Origin: Seonamhaeicola sp. ML3
GTDB lineage: Bacteria > Bacteroidota > Bacteroidia > Flavobacteriales > Flavobacteriaceae
DNA length: 64,000 nt
Reading direction: 5' to 3'
Assembly: GCF_023273855.1 (NCBI RefSeq)
Contig: NZ_CP096884.1
Span: forward strand, 1,984,001-2,048,000
Positions within the stretch are counted from its first letter, which is position 1. Each line of letters opens with the position of its first letter. A program made the position numbers and the translations under genes. Below the pieces are notes generated by a model. That model made no database searches and had not been told where the DNA came from. It was given only the letters and a program-made list of their open reading frames with translations. Below, in pieces: positions 1-8,759 of this stretch.

Positions 1-972
1 CAATACACCACCTCTAATTAAAATACGTTCTACAGCATGCGGCAATTCGCTTACATCAACATGAATAGCATCTACGACATCTTTGATGTTTACAAACGGT
101 AAATCTGGTTCAGAGATAAAACGGTAATCGGCTTCATACTCTTTTTTACGCATGGTTTTTGTTTGCTTTAAATCAGCATCAAAAAGCACGGTAGTTTGGT
201 CTGGCCTGAAGTCTTTGTGTTCTAAATAGTAGCTCAGTTGCTTTCCAACTTCCTCTATAAGTGCCTCGGTCATAAACTTAAATGAGTTGAGGTTTTTAAT
301 CTCTGTTCTTGGGTTTAAGTTGTAGCTGCGTTTTTTACGGAGCGATACCGAAACATCCGATTTAAACTCACCCTTTTCAAGGTTAGCTTCTGAAATCTTT
401 AAGTTCTGAACGATACGCTGTAAATATTGAGCATAAGTAGACGCATCTTCGATATGATGGATACAAGGCTCTGTAACAATCTCGATAAGTGGAACACCGG
501 CTTTATTGAAATCAACAAGAGAAACCGTTTTCTCATGCATTAATTTAGCAGCATCTTCTTCAATATGAACCTGGGTTAAATTAACCGTAAACTCAGAACC
601 GTCATTTCTAAAACAAGATACTTGCCCGTCTGGAATAATTGGATTATGGAACTGTGTGATCTGGATGTTCTTTGGGTTGTCGGGGTACTCATAATGTTTA
701 CGGTCCCATGAAATAACATCGTTTCTAAATGTAGATTTTACAGCTTTTCCAAAATAGATAGCCTTGGTAATAGCTTCTTTGTTTACTGCAGGCAAAACTC
801 CCATTTGTCCTGTACAAACAGAGCAAATATGTTCGTTGGGTGTTTCTGTTTCTTCATTAGGACAAGAACAGAATAACTTGGTTTTAGTATTCAATCGAAT
901 GTGGGTTTCCAATCCGATAACCAATTCTAATTCGTGGGCTTTAAGCGCCTCGTTTAATTGCTCTAAATCCAT
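1..972 (-). CDS. gatB: Aspartyl/glutamyl-tRNA amidotransferase subunit B (partial, 3' end outside window)
   Basis: The first 324 codons of GatB are present and the C-terminus lies beyond the left edge. GatB binds misacylated Asp-tRNA(Asn) or Glu-tRNA(Gln) and activates the acyl group for amidation in the cytoplasm. The translation has the cradle-domain signature, with GLETHIRLNTKTKLF in place of the usual GLEVHxQL, and a zinc-site pattern at C35, C37, C50 and C53. The SVCTGQMGVLPAVN stretch also departs from the usual PVCLGxPGALPVLN, so this is a divergent branch. The ATG follows the gatA stop codon directly, which implies translational coupling. It is the last visible gene of the gatCAB operon. 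Family assignment is firm; substrate (Asn or Gln) is not decided by the sequence alone. Confidence 0.93.
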   Translation of the reverse strand, partial: MDLEQLNEALKAHELELVIGLETHIRLNTKTKLFCSCPNEETETPNEHICSVCTGQMGVLPAVNKEAITKAIYFGKAVKSTFRNDVISWDRKHYEYPDNPKNIQITQFHNPIIPDGQVSCFRNDGSEFTVNLTQVHIEEDAAKLMHEKTVSLVDFNKAGVPLIEIVTEPCIHHIEDASTYAQYLQRIVQNLKISEANLEKGEFKSDVSVSLRKKRSYNLNPRTEIKNLNSFKFMTEALIEEVGKQLSYYLEHKDFRPDQTTVLFDADLKQTKTMRKKEYEADYRFISEPDLPFVNIKDVVDAIHVDVSELPHAVERILIRGGVL

Positions 973-2373
973 TTATATCGTATCTTTTAAGAAGTTAGCA
1001 AACTTCAAAACAAGTTCGTCGTTGTCTTTTGCGGCTGTAATTTGTAAGCCTGTTTCGGTACCTTGCGGTACGGTTAAGGTTGGTAATTGTCCTAAGCTAA
1101 ACCCAACAGTATAAGCATCGCTTAAATACATGGCCAATGGGTCTTTTAAGCTATCCCCAATTTTAGGAGGTGTGCTTGGTGTTACCGGTGAAATAATGAT
1201 ATCAACCTCGTTAAAATCATTTTCGAAATTTTGAGAAATCTGATCTCTAAGGGCTAATCCTCTTAAATAAATTTCGTCACTAAACCCTTGTGATAACACT
1301 TGGTTGCCTCCAACAATACGGCGTTTAGTTTCTTCTGAAAAGTTTTCAGAACGGGTAATGGAATAGCTGTCTTTTAAATTCTCTCCATCCAAACGGTTTC
1401 CGTAGTTTGTGCCATCTAAACGCGATAGGTTAGAAGCAGTTTCTGCCATTGCCAATGTGTAATATGTGGAAACCAAAGTATCCGATTTAAAGAAATCCAA
1501 CACCTTTACTTCAATACCTTTAGCTTTGATTTTTTCTATGGCCGAAAGAAAATCTGCTTTCACTTTTTTATCTATGGCTTCGCTTTCAATAAAGTTTTTA
1601 AAGTACCCCACAGATTTTATAGAACCGTTTGATGTAATGGCATCTTCTGATATGGTTTCTGAAGTATAAGTAGTTTGGTCTCTCACGTCTTTGCCACTCA
1701 TAACATTCAGTACGATTCTGATATCTTCAATAGATTTGGCAATAGGCCCTACGCAATCGGTTGATGATGCATAAGCCATTAAGCCGTATCTTGAAATACG
1801 ACCGTAAGTAGGTTTTAAACCATATACGTTATTATAGCCTGCTGGTTGGCGGACAGAGCCTCCTGTATCACCACCAATAGAAAAAACCGTATAATCTTTA
1901 GCAACGTTTACTGCAGAACCACCACTGGAACCACCACCTACAAGTTCTGGGTTATGTGCATTTTTAACCGCTCCAAAAATGGTGTTCTCACTAGAAGAGC
2001 CATGTCCAAAACTGTCACAGTTTTCTTTAACTATTGGAATGGCGCCCGCATCTAATAATTTCTGAATCGCCGTTGCAGTATATGCCGATTTGTATTTTTT
2101 CAATAAATCTGAACTGGCAGTGGTATAAGTGCCTTCGACCATGTATACATCTTTAATCCCAAAAGGGATGCCTTCCAACAGATCGATACTATCGCCGTTT
2201 GCAATTTTCTCATCTACTTTAGCTGCCAGTGCCAATGCGGAATCTTCAAGAAGGCTATTTACAGTTTTGTAAGCATTAGGTTTTAGTAAACTTAGCTTCT
2301 CTTTTATTAGGTCTAAACAAGAAATTTCCTTGTTTGCCAGTTTTTGGTGTAAGTTTCGAATTTGAGAATCCAT
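973..2373 (-). CDS. gatA: Aspartyl/glutamyl-tRNA amidotransferase subunit A
   Basis: Amidase-signature glutaminase subunit (466 aa, near the usual length of about 480). It releases ammonia from glutamine and channels it to GatB. The Ser-cisSer-Lys triad is visible: K74 in FGIKDVY, S149 in GGGSSGGSA and S173 in GGDTGGSVRQ. The LKPTYGRISRYGLMAYASS segment typical of GatA is also present. Some usually constant parts differ, for example DSFGHGSSSEN where most GatA have DEFAMGSSTEN. It starts 2 bases after the gatC stop and ends directly against the gatB start, so the three are one transcript. No signal peptide; cytoplasmic. A plain amidase is a weaker alternative given the gatB neighbour. Confidence 0.95.
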   Translation of the reverse strand: MDSQIRNLHQKLANKEISCLDLIKEKLSLLKPNAYKTVNSLLEDSALALAAKVDEKIANGDSIDLLEGIPFGIKDVYMVEGTYTTASSDLLKKYKSAYTATAIQKLLDAGAIPIVKENCDSFGHGSSSENTIFGAVKNAHNPELVGGGSSGGSAVNVAKDYTVFSIGGDTGGSVRQPAGYNNVYGLKPTYGRISRYGLMAYASSTDCVGPIAKSIEDIRIVLNVMSGKDVRDQTTYTSETISEDAITSNGSIKSVGYFKNFIESEAIDKKVKADFLSAIEKIKAKGIEVKVLDFFKSDTLVSTYYTLAMAETASNLSRLDGTNYGNRLDGENLKDSYSITRSENFSEETKRRIVGGNQVLSQGFSDEIYLRGLALRDQISQNFENDFNEVDIIISPVTPSTPPKIGDSLKDPLAMYLSDAYTVGFSLGQLPTLTVPQGTETGLQITAAKDNDELVLKFANFLKDTI

Positions 2374-2375
2374 AA

Positions 2376-2645
2376 TTATTCTTCTATCACTTTAGAAACA
2401 ACTAAATATCCCTTTTTTTGCTTTGGGAAATTCTCTTTGATGATTTGTTTTTCTGTTGCAGAACTTTCAACAACAACATCCGCTCTTAAATCATCTACAG
2501 AAACAGCATTAAATTGATTACTGTTTATGGAACTGTCATTTGATGTATGCGCATTTTTAATTACATCAAATAGTTTGCTAACCGCTTCAGAGGGTTGAGC
2601 GCCTTTAATGCTCGACAGGATGTCGACAGTCATTATTTTACTCAT
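2376..2645 (-). CDS. gatC: Divergent GatC-like subunit of the tRNA amidotransferase
   Basis: An 89-residue protein placed where gatC is expected, immediately before gatA. The C-terminal half keeps the GatC layout: VDDLRADVV corresponds to the LRxD core, followed by a short helix and a KGYLVVSKVIEE ending that matches the usual GxFKVPKVIE. The N-terminal half lacks the common helix beginning V..LAxLARL. In known GatCAB enzymes GatC wraps around GatA and stabilises its contact with GatB. Its ATG lies about 23 bases after a strong intrinsic terminator, so expression requires read-through (see the attenuator entries). A search with a GatC profile would settle the assignment. Confidence 0.72.
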   Translation of the reverse strand: MSKIMTVDILSSIKGAQPSEAVSKLFDVIKNAHTSNDSSINSNQFNAVSVDDLRADVVVESSATEKQIIKENFPKQKKGYLVVSKVIEE

Positions 2646-2667
2646 ATTGTTATATGTGTTTGTCTAC

Positions 2668-2698
2668 AAAAAAAGCCTTCCGTTATTGGAAGGCTTTT
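2668..2698 (-). terminator. Attenuator terminator in the gatCAB leader
   Basis: Reading the minus strand, an 11-bp perfect stem (AAAAGCCTTCC with GGAAGGCTTTT, loop AATAAC) runs straight into a T tract. It lies after the leader peptide and just before gatC, not after a gene. The 5' arm can pair instead with an upstream segment (TTGGAAGG at 2718-2725 with CCTTCCAA at 2686-2693), giving an antiterminator that destroys the terminator. Confidence 0.85.
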
Positions 2699-2709
2699 CA
2701 ATATGTTTT

Positions 2710-2760
2710 AACAATAACCTTCCAACCCTAGAGACTAGGATTATTGAAATTATTATTGTT
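2710..2760 (-). promoter_or_regulatory. Mutually exclusive leader hairpins (regions 1:2 and 2:3) of the gatCAB attenuator
   Basis: Within the leader RNA, AACAATAA (2753-2760, Asn codons of the leader peptide) is perfectly complementary to TTATTGTT (2710-2717). Inside it, AATCCTAG and CTAGGGTT form an 8-bp stem with one G-U pair and a three-base loop. This 1:2 hairpin buries the segment TTGGAAGG, which otherwise pairs with the terminator arm. A ribosome stalled on the Asn codons would open 1:2 and allow 2:3 (antitermination). A ribosome at the TAG (2728-2730) would cover region 2 and allow the terminator. Confidence 0.8.
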
Positions 2761-2775
2761 TCTATTGTTTAACAT
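2728..2775 (-). CDS. Asparagine-rich attenuator leader peptide (15 aa)
   Basis: The ORF encodes MLNNRNNNNFNNPSL and ends in TAG. Eight of its fifteen codons are AAC or AAT. It lies between a TAnnTTTG box (2791-2798) and the intrinsic terminator in front of gatC. Asn runs of this kind are the hallmark of amino-acid-specific leader peptides (as in trp, his and leu operons), and the stop codon sits where a terminating ribosome would mask the antiterminator arm. The peptide itself probably has no function; ribosome position on it is the signal. The predicted effector is charged Asn-tRNA(Asn), a product of the downstream enzyme. Confidence 0.82.
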   Translation of the reverse strand: MLNNRNNNNFNNPSL

Positions 2776-2790
2776 GGTTATAAATCGCCC

Positions 2791-2798
2791 CAAATATA
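2791..2798 (-). promoter_or_regulatory. -7 promoter element for the gatCAB leader
   Basis: TATATTTG on the minus strand matches the Bacteroidota -7 consensus TAnnTTTG. A start about six bases downstream (near 2785) would give a leader of about 118 nt to the end of the terminator. I see no good TTG at the -33 position. Confidence 0.55.
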
Positions 2799-2962
2799 TG
2801 CATTTATAAAGAGTTTGCTTAATTTTTTTAACCTTCAATTGCATTATTGACAAATTAGCAGAAAAATGATTTTAATTTGAAAGTCTTTTAGCTTATTTGG
2901 TCGATTTCTGAATTATGTATTGACAATAGGTTTTTGCATAGAGTTATAGTAATTGCTGGCAA

Positions 2963-4231
2963 TTATTTCATTGAAATTTGATATTGAACAACGGCCATGC
3001 CCTTATAATTTTTTTGTTCTAAAGTAACGGCGTCAAAAATAGGTCTGTGTTGATAGCCAAGGCTAATTTTATTACTTTGTGAACCGTTCACTAAAAAGTT
3101 CACTGTAAAATCGTAAACCGTCATTGTATCATTTAATTTATCCCAGTCGGAATATTGAACACAAATATTGGGTTGTATAACAACATTTTGATTTAGAAAT
3201 TTGGTTTCCCTAAAGGCATAGCCAAACTGGCCGTACCATGTGGTACCGGTACCAATCATTGGGAACGCTACCCCAGGGCCGTTAAAATCAATACCACCTC
3301 CAGAGGTTGGGTTGTTGGCGCCAACGTTTCTAATATAGTCTTTCCCGAAATCGTAATCATAAAACCCAAGATATGCAGTGATAGCATCCCCGTTTGTAAG
3401 TGGTAAATTAAGAAACGAATCTGCTGCAAAATGCTTCATATCATAAAATGTCGTGGTTTCTAACATCGCATCGCCATCACTCATGGCGTCTTGCTGATAC
3501 TGAAAACCAGCTCCAATATTAAATACTTTCTTATTTTGTAAATACGTGCCGACTTGATATGCAGATTTGTTTGATTCATGCTCAAAGAATTGATATTTGA
3601 CATAAGAAGACGTTTTTACTCGAGGTTTATTGTTAGCAAAATTCACTTCGCCATCAGGAATTACGGTAACAAAAAAGGGTCTGTTAAAAGCTAATCTGTA
3701 ATCAAATTTTCCTGCTTGTCCCTTAATCCATGCGCCAAATAAACGACCTATGTCGTCATTTTTTTCAACAGAATTCAGCGCAAATAACGGGGAGTCAAGT
3801 CCCATAAGTGTCTTGTTGGAGCGAATATTCCAGCGGCTTAAGCCTTGCCAACCAGATTTACCAACCCCAATTTCAAAAGACTTATCAAATGTATATTCGG
3901 CATAGAGGTCAAGAATTTCCAATTGGGCATCTTTTTTCTTAAAATTGAAATTATTGCCACCAAAAACGGAGTAAAAGAATATTTTAGGGGTTACTTGAGA
4001 GTATACAGGAATACGTAATCTACGAATTGAAATATCAAAAAATTCTGAAGTCGGTTCGCCTTGTATGAACGAGCCGTCGTTTAAATCGGAATATCGCATC
4101 CATATTTGGGCTCTGATATTCCAGTTGATTTTTGGTTTTTGATTGTTTTCGGTTTGACTAAAAGTTGAAAATGGAAACGCCAGTGTTATCAGGAATAACC
4201 ATATAAGCACAGTCTTTTTTCTAAGGGTCAT
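2963..4231 (-). CDS. Porin-like outer membrane beta-barrel protein
   Basis: A 422-residue protein with a clear signal peptide (MTLRKKTVLIWLFLITLAFPFSTFSQ, cut near residue 26). It continues with alternating aromatic and polar strands typical of an outer membrane barrel, including FDISIRRLRIPVYSQ, KIFFYSVFGG and a final strand ending VVQYQISMK. The RIxxxxxxxPKxxF layout resembles the phosphate-selective porin O/P group that is common in flavobacteria. It is monocistronic: a promoter precedes it and the next minus-strand gene (gatC) has its own leader. The substrate cannot be told. Confidence 0.75.
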   Translation of the reverse strand: MTLRKKTVLIWLFLITLAFPFSTFSQTENNQKPKINWNIRAQIWMRYSDLNDGSFIQGEPTSEFFDISIRRLRIPVYSQVTPKIFFYSVFGGNNFNFKKKDAQLEILDLYAEYTFDKSFEIGVGKSGWQGLSRWNIRSNKTLMGLDSPLFALNSVEKNDDIGRLFGAWIKGQAGKFDYRLAFNRPFFVTVIPDGEVNFANNKPRVKTSSYVKYQFFEHESNKSAYQVGTYLQNKKVFNIGAGFQYQQDAMSDGDAMLETTTFYDMKHFAADSFLNLPLTNGDAITAYLGFYDYDFGKDYIRNVGANNPTSGGGIDFNGPGVAFPMIGTGTTWYGQFGYAFRETKFLNQNVVIQPNICVQYSDWDKLNDTMTVYDFTVNFLVNGSQSNKISLGYQHRPIFDAVTLEQKNYKGMAVVQYQISMK

Positions 4232-4256
4232 TTTAATTTACTATTATATTTTTAGG

Positions 4257-4286
4257 CAAATGTATAATGAACTTAAAGAGCAAAAA
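4257..4286 (-). promoter_or_regulatory. Housekeeping promoter of the porin-like gene
   Basis: On the minus strand TTTTTG (4281-4286) is followed after 16 bases by TACATTTG (4257-4264), the Bacteroidota TAnnTTTG box. The spacer is slightly short of the usual 19. The box lies 26 bases before the ATG. Confidence 0.55.
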
Positions 4287-4557
4287 GTGACATGTATCAT
4301 GTTTGGATTAATATTTGAATATTATTCAAGTACGCTTTCTGAAAAGATAATTTGGGACAAAAACCTCTTTTTCTAAAATGGAAATACTAGCTTCTAAGCT
4401 ATTTTTGTGATTTGTTGTTTCTGAAATATAAAAAAACAACTTGGAATTAGTTTTAAGGTGTTTTTTAGGCGATTTAAGCAACTTTCGTGTAATTAACAAT
4501 TGTTGATAATTTTTGTATAAACTCTGTTAAATGCTTTAAAAAGGCTTCTTTATTTGT

Positions 4558-4565
4558 TATCTTTG
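4558..4565 (+). promoter_or_regulatory. -7 element of the gyrB promoter
   Basis: TATCTTTG fits TAnnTTTG. It would place the start near 4571 and give a 5' leader of about 164 nt. No convincing -33 TTG is seen. Confidence 0.5.
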
Positions 4566-4576
4566 TTATAGTGAGG

Positions 4577-4600
4577 ATGATGCTTTGGCGTCATTTTTTT
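4577..4600 (+). promoter_or_regulatory. Terminator-like hairpin at the start of the gyrB leader
   Basis: ATGATGC and GCGTCAT form a 7-bp stem (one G-U pair) around the loop TTTG, followed directly by a T tract. No plus-strand gene lies upstream for it to terminate, so it is either an attenuator or a 5' stabilising stem in the gyrB mRNA. Confidence 0.5.
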
Positions 4601-4734
4601 GTGTTAATAAGGTTCTGATTTTTATGATGAAAACTTTTTTATCGAATTAATTTCTTTAAGAAGTTTGAATTCAATAAATCAAATATCTACAGGCGCATAC
4701 CATAACTAAATAAAAAAAGAAAAACATTAAATAA

Positions 4735-6675
<1,941 letters not shown>

Positions 6676-6695
6676 TAAAAAGATAATAAGTATTG

Positions 6696-6727
6696 AAACC
6701 CCATAATAGTCAGCTATTATGGGGTTT
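6696..6727. terminator. Bidirectional terminator between gyrB and a convergent gene
   Basis: AAACCCCATAATAG and CTATTATGGGGTTT form a perfect 14-bp stem around TCAG. It can serve gyrB on the plus strand and the secreted protein gene on the minus strand. Confidence 0.85.
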
Positions 6728-6751
6728 GTTTTAAGTGTTTAATAAATCGTT

Positions 6752-7204
6752 TTAAAATAAACCTACCCTAACGTTTGGGGCGTTTAACCTAATGTTGGTG
6801 TTAATGCTGCTACCTCTACTAGGGTATCTGTTGTAGTAGCCATCGTACCTGTAGTAGTAAAAAGTTGCATGATGGTAGTAATGGTCACTGTGATGACAAT
6901 GATTATTGCAATGCTCGTAGTGTTCTGCATAAGCGTCTTTTTTTCCTTGCATGTAGGCTTTGTAAGCCTTTTTGTCTCTCTTTTTCAGGTCTCTTTCGTA
7001 TGCTTTTTGTTCGCTCCAAAATTCTTTTTCTTCACTTTCATTTTCAGCAACAAAATGTTGTTCGAATTTAGCATCTTCATGGGCGCGTTTTTGGTAGTAA
7101 GATGTTTTGTCTACGTGAGTACTGTCTTTTTGTGATTCTTGCGCAAAAGTTGAAATTGATAGTCCTAAAACGATAATAAATATTGATGTTTTTAATGTTT
7201 TCAT
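6752..7204 (-). CDS. Secreted His/Tyr-rich protein of the ECF regulon
   Basis: Function unknown. I take the start at 7204 rather than 7231 because it gives a compact signal peptide (MKTLKTSIFIIVLGLSISTF, then AQ). The mature protein of about 130 residues has a charged helical middle rich in Lys, Glu and Asp. A tail follows that is crowded with His and Tyr (HCNNHCHHSDHYYHH, then a Tyr/Arg-rich run), and it ends NVRVGLF. The His cluster could bind metal; this is inference. An ECF promoter copy lies 47 bases upstream, linking it to the sigma factor at 11602. It converges with gyrB on a shared terminator. The final GLF may be a beta-strand-like end but the protein is too short for a full barrel. 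Confidence 0.75.
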   Translation of the reverse strand: MKTLKTSIFIIVLGLSISTFAQESQKDSTHVDKTSYYQKRAHEDAKFEQHFVAENESEEKEFWSEQKAYERDLKKRDKKAYKAYMQGKKDAYAEHYEHCNNHCHHSDHYYHHATFYYYRYDGYYNRYPSRGSSINTNIRLNAPNVRVGLF

Positions 7205-7250
7205 AATCTTTAAAATTTGTTTAACAATCATTCTATTGTGCTTTCATTAT

Positions 7251-7280
7251 TAAGACAACACAGTTGAGTTTTACCCTACC
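7251..7280 (-). promoter_or_regulatory. ECF sigma promoter, copy A
   Basis: On the minus strand GGTAGGGTAAAA (-35 side) is followed 12 bases later by TTGTCTTA (-10 side). Spacing is identical to copies B-E. Copies A and B also share the following bases AATAATGAAA. It drives the His/Tyr-rich protein gene. Confidence 0.85.
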
Positions 7281-7347
7281 AAGTATTTCTCATTTTTGTG
7301 GGATATGATTTTTTTTTTATTGCAAGAACATTGTTTTAGAAACAATA

Positions 7348-7386
7348 AGAGACCGTATAAAATTAGCTTTTACGGTCTCTTTTTTT
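7348..7386. terminator. Terminator downstream of the DUF4382 lipoprotein gene
   Basis: AGAGACCGTA and TACGGTCTCT form a perfect 10-bp stem. The T tract is stronger on the plus strand, but the only adjacent gene ends here on the minus strand. A second small stem (ATTGTTT with AAACAAT) follows on the minus side. Confidence 0.7.
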
Positions 7387-7425
7387 AGTTAAGGAAAGAT
7401 GAAAATGTTCTTTCTGGAAATTTAT

Positions 7426-8373
7426 TTATTGAAGGTGCCCTAATACTAATACACTGGCACTTAATTGTGAGTTGGCATCTACTTTAATACTTCCTAAATT
7501 TACAGATGTTGAAGACTCAACGTTTAACATAGCTGAAAATTTAAATGTGTTGCTATTGTCTGTTTTGTTATATGATGCAAAGTGAAGTTCATACTCCCCT
7601 TCATCAAGGAAATTTAACTCATAACTGCCTGTGATATTATTAACAACGGAACTTGTAACGGCATTTGCAAATTCTATTTTAGAAGCACCCTGTCCTTTGG
7701 TTTCAGATTCTGCATTGAAGCTTCCTTTCTTGTAGGCGTAGACAACGATTTTGTCTGATGTGTTTTCAGAATCACTTACATTACCTTGAATTTCGCCAGT
7801 TTCTAAATCGTTCACAATGCGTAATCCGTTAGAAAGCTCTGAAGCTGTAACAAAATCGAATGCATTAGAAGATTCAGTTTGAGATGTAATGGTTTTTCTT
7901 AAATCGAAATCGATAACCATTTTATTCGCATTGCTTCGAAGTACTTCAAACGAATCGTTGATTTGTATTTCGTTCGATACAGAGGCCAAGGCATGCTTTG
8001 TGTTATCTGTTGTTAAAATGTAGCATCCTGGAGCATTTCCGTTGGCATCAGATGCGGTATCTATTACTAGGCTAATATTAGAATACATTCTGCTTTTTAG
8101 GTCTAAATTTCCTAGTAATTTAGTAGAACCATTTTGATAAGCCATTAAATCTATGGTTGTTTTACTGAATCCTTCTATTGAGTTTCCATCAATTTTTACA
8201 TCGGTAATAGTAACAAAGGCGCCTTTCACATTTGTATTATCAATTGGGGCATCTGTAATGTGTACAGCTGTTGGGTATGTTTCATCATTTGTTGGGTCAT
8301 CATTTTTAGAACATGACGTAATTCCTGCTAATAAGATAACTGCTAAGATTATTGTTTTTACTTGTGTTTTCAT
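7426..8373 (-). CDS. DUF4382 domain lipoprotein of the ECF regulon
   Basis: A 315-residue lipoprotein with signal peptide and lipobox ending ITSC (C21), so probably anchored in the envelope. Residues about 35-190 match the DUF4382 pattern (VHITDAPIDNTNVKGAFVTI, TTIDLMAYQNGSTKLLG, YSNISLVID). The C-terminal third, including GSYELNFLDEGEYELHF, looks like a beta-sandwich of the carboxypeptidase-regulatory type. Biochemical role is unknown. An ECF promoter copy lies 48 bases upstream and a terminator follows, so it is a single-gene unit of the ECF regulon. Confidence 0.85.
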   Translation of the reverse strand: MKTQVKTIILAVILLAGITSCSKNDDPTNDETYPTAVHITDAPIDNTNVKGAFVTITDVKIDGNSIEGFSKTTIDLMAYQNGSTKLLGNLDLKSRMYSNISLVIDTASDANGNAPGCYILTTDNTKHALASVSNEIQINDSFEVLRSNANKMVIDFDLRKTITSQTESSNAFDFVTASELSNGLRIVNDLETGEIQGNVSDSENTSDKIVVYAYKKGSFNAESETKGQGASKIEFANAVTSSVVNNITGSYELNFLDEGEYELHFASYNKTDNSNTFKFSAMLNVESSTSVNLGSIKVDANSQLSASVLVLGHLQ

Positions 8374-8420
8374 AACTTTTAAATTTTATTTAATTATTAA
8401 TAAATTGGGGTTTTCATTAT

Positions 8421-8450
8421 TAAGACACCTCAAACGTTTTTCACCCTACC
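8421..8450 (-). promoter_or_regulatory. ECF sigma promoter, copy B
   Basis: Minus strand GGTAGGGTGAAA, 12 bases, then GTGTCTTA. Same spacing as the other copies, with one change in the -35 side (A to G) and one in the -10 side (T to G). It precedes the DUF4382 lipoprotein gene. Confidence 0.82.
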
Positions 8451-8696
8451 ATTTTTTTATTTTTTTTTATTTAAAGCAATTTTACTATTGTGAATTTGAT
8501 ATAGATTTGTGTCTATTTTATTGATAATAAATGAATTAACACTTGTTTTTAGGTGTGGTGTAGTGTGGGCTTAATTGAAGTAAAATTATTTAGATACCTT
8601 TTGACTGTGCTAGAAGTTTGTTAAACTTATAGCTGTTCTCTTATAAGTTTTATGCTGGACTCAAGTTTTTAAAAATGCTCAAAGTTTAAGAAAAAG
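8451..8696. other. Intergenic region without a recognised gene
   Basis: AT-rich sequence between copy B of the ECF promoter and the terminator at 8697. It contains one 9-bp hairpin (AAACTTATA at 8623-8631 with TATAAGTTT at 8642-8650). No ORF or RNA gene is recognised. Confidence 0.5.
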
Positions 8697-8725
8697 AAAA
8701 ACCGCTTAATTTTTCAATTAAACGG
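8697..8725 (-). terminator. Terminator of the outer membrane protein gene
   Basis: On the minus strand CCGTTTAATT and AATTAAGCGG pair (one T-G wobble) around GAAA, followed by TTTTTC. Confidence 0.75.
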
Positions 8726-8759
8726 CCAATACAAAACCTTGAATTATGTGAGCTTAAAT

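Larger units (their letters stand above)
4287..4734. other. Intergenic region and long gyrB leader
   Basis: No gene is seen between the divergent porin and gyrB genes. It holds a weak short palindrome near 4390 and the gyrB -7 box with a hairpin (listed separately); the rest is AT-rich leader. Confidence 0.6.

Noticed and set aside
764-1114. 116-codon plus-strand ORF across the gatB/gatA junction
   Set aside because: Antisense to two recognised, overlapping-in-operon genes; no recognisable domain.
4388-4408. Palindrome TAGCTTCTAAGCTA followed by T, terminator-like
   Set aside because: Stem of 5-6 bp with a very small loop and no gene ending there.
4577-4618. A 13-codon ORF (two ATG) in the gyrB leader
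   Set aside because: Its Phe codons are simply the T tract of the hairpin, no amino acid is enriched in a meaningful way, and no alternative stem pairing was found. I keep only the hairpin.
6865-7135. Plus-strand ORFs opposite the His/Tyr-rich protein
   Set aside because: They lie antisense to a gene with a signal peptide and a good promoter, and they have low-complexity Phe/Val composition.
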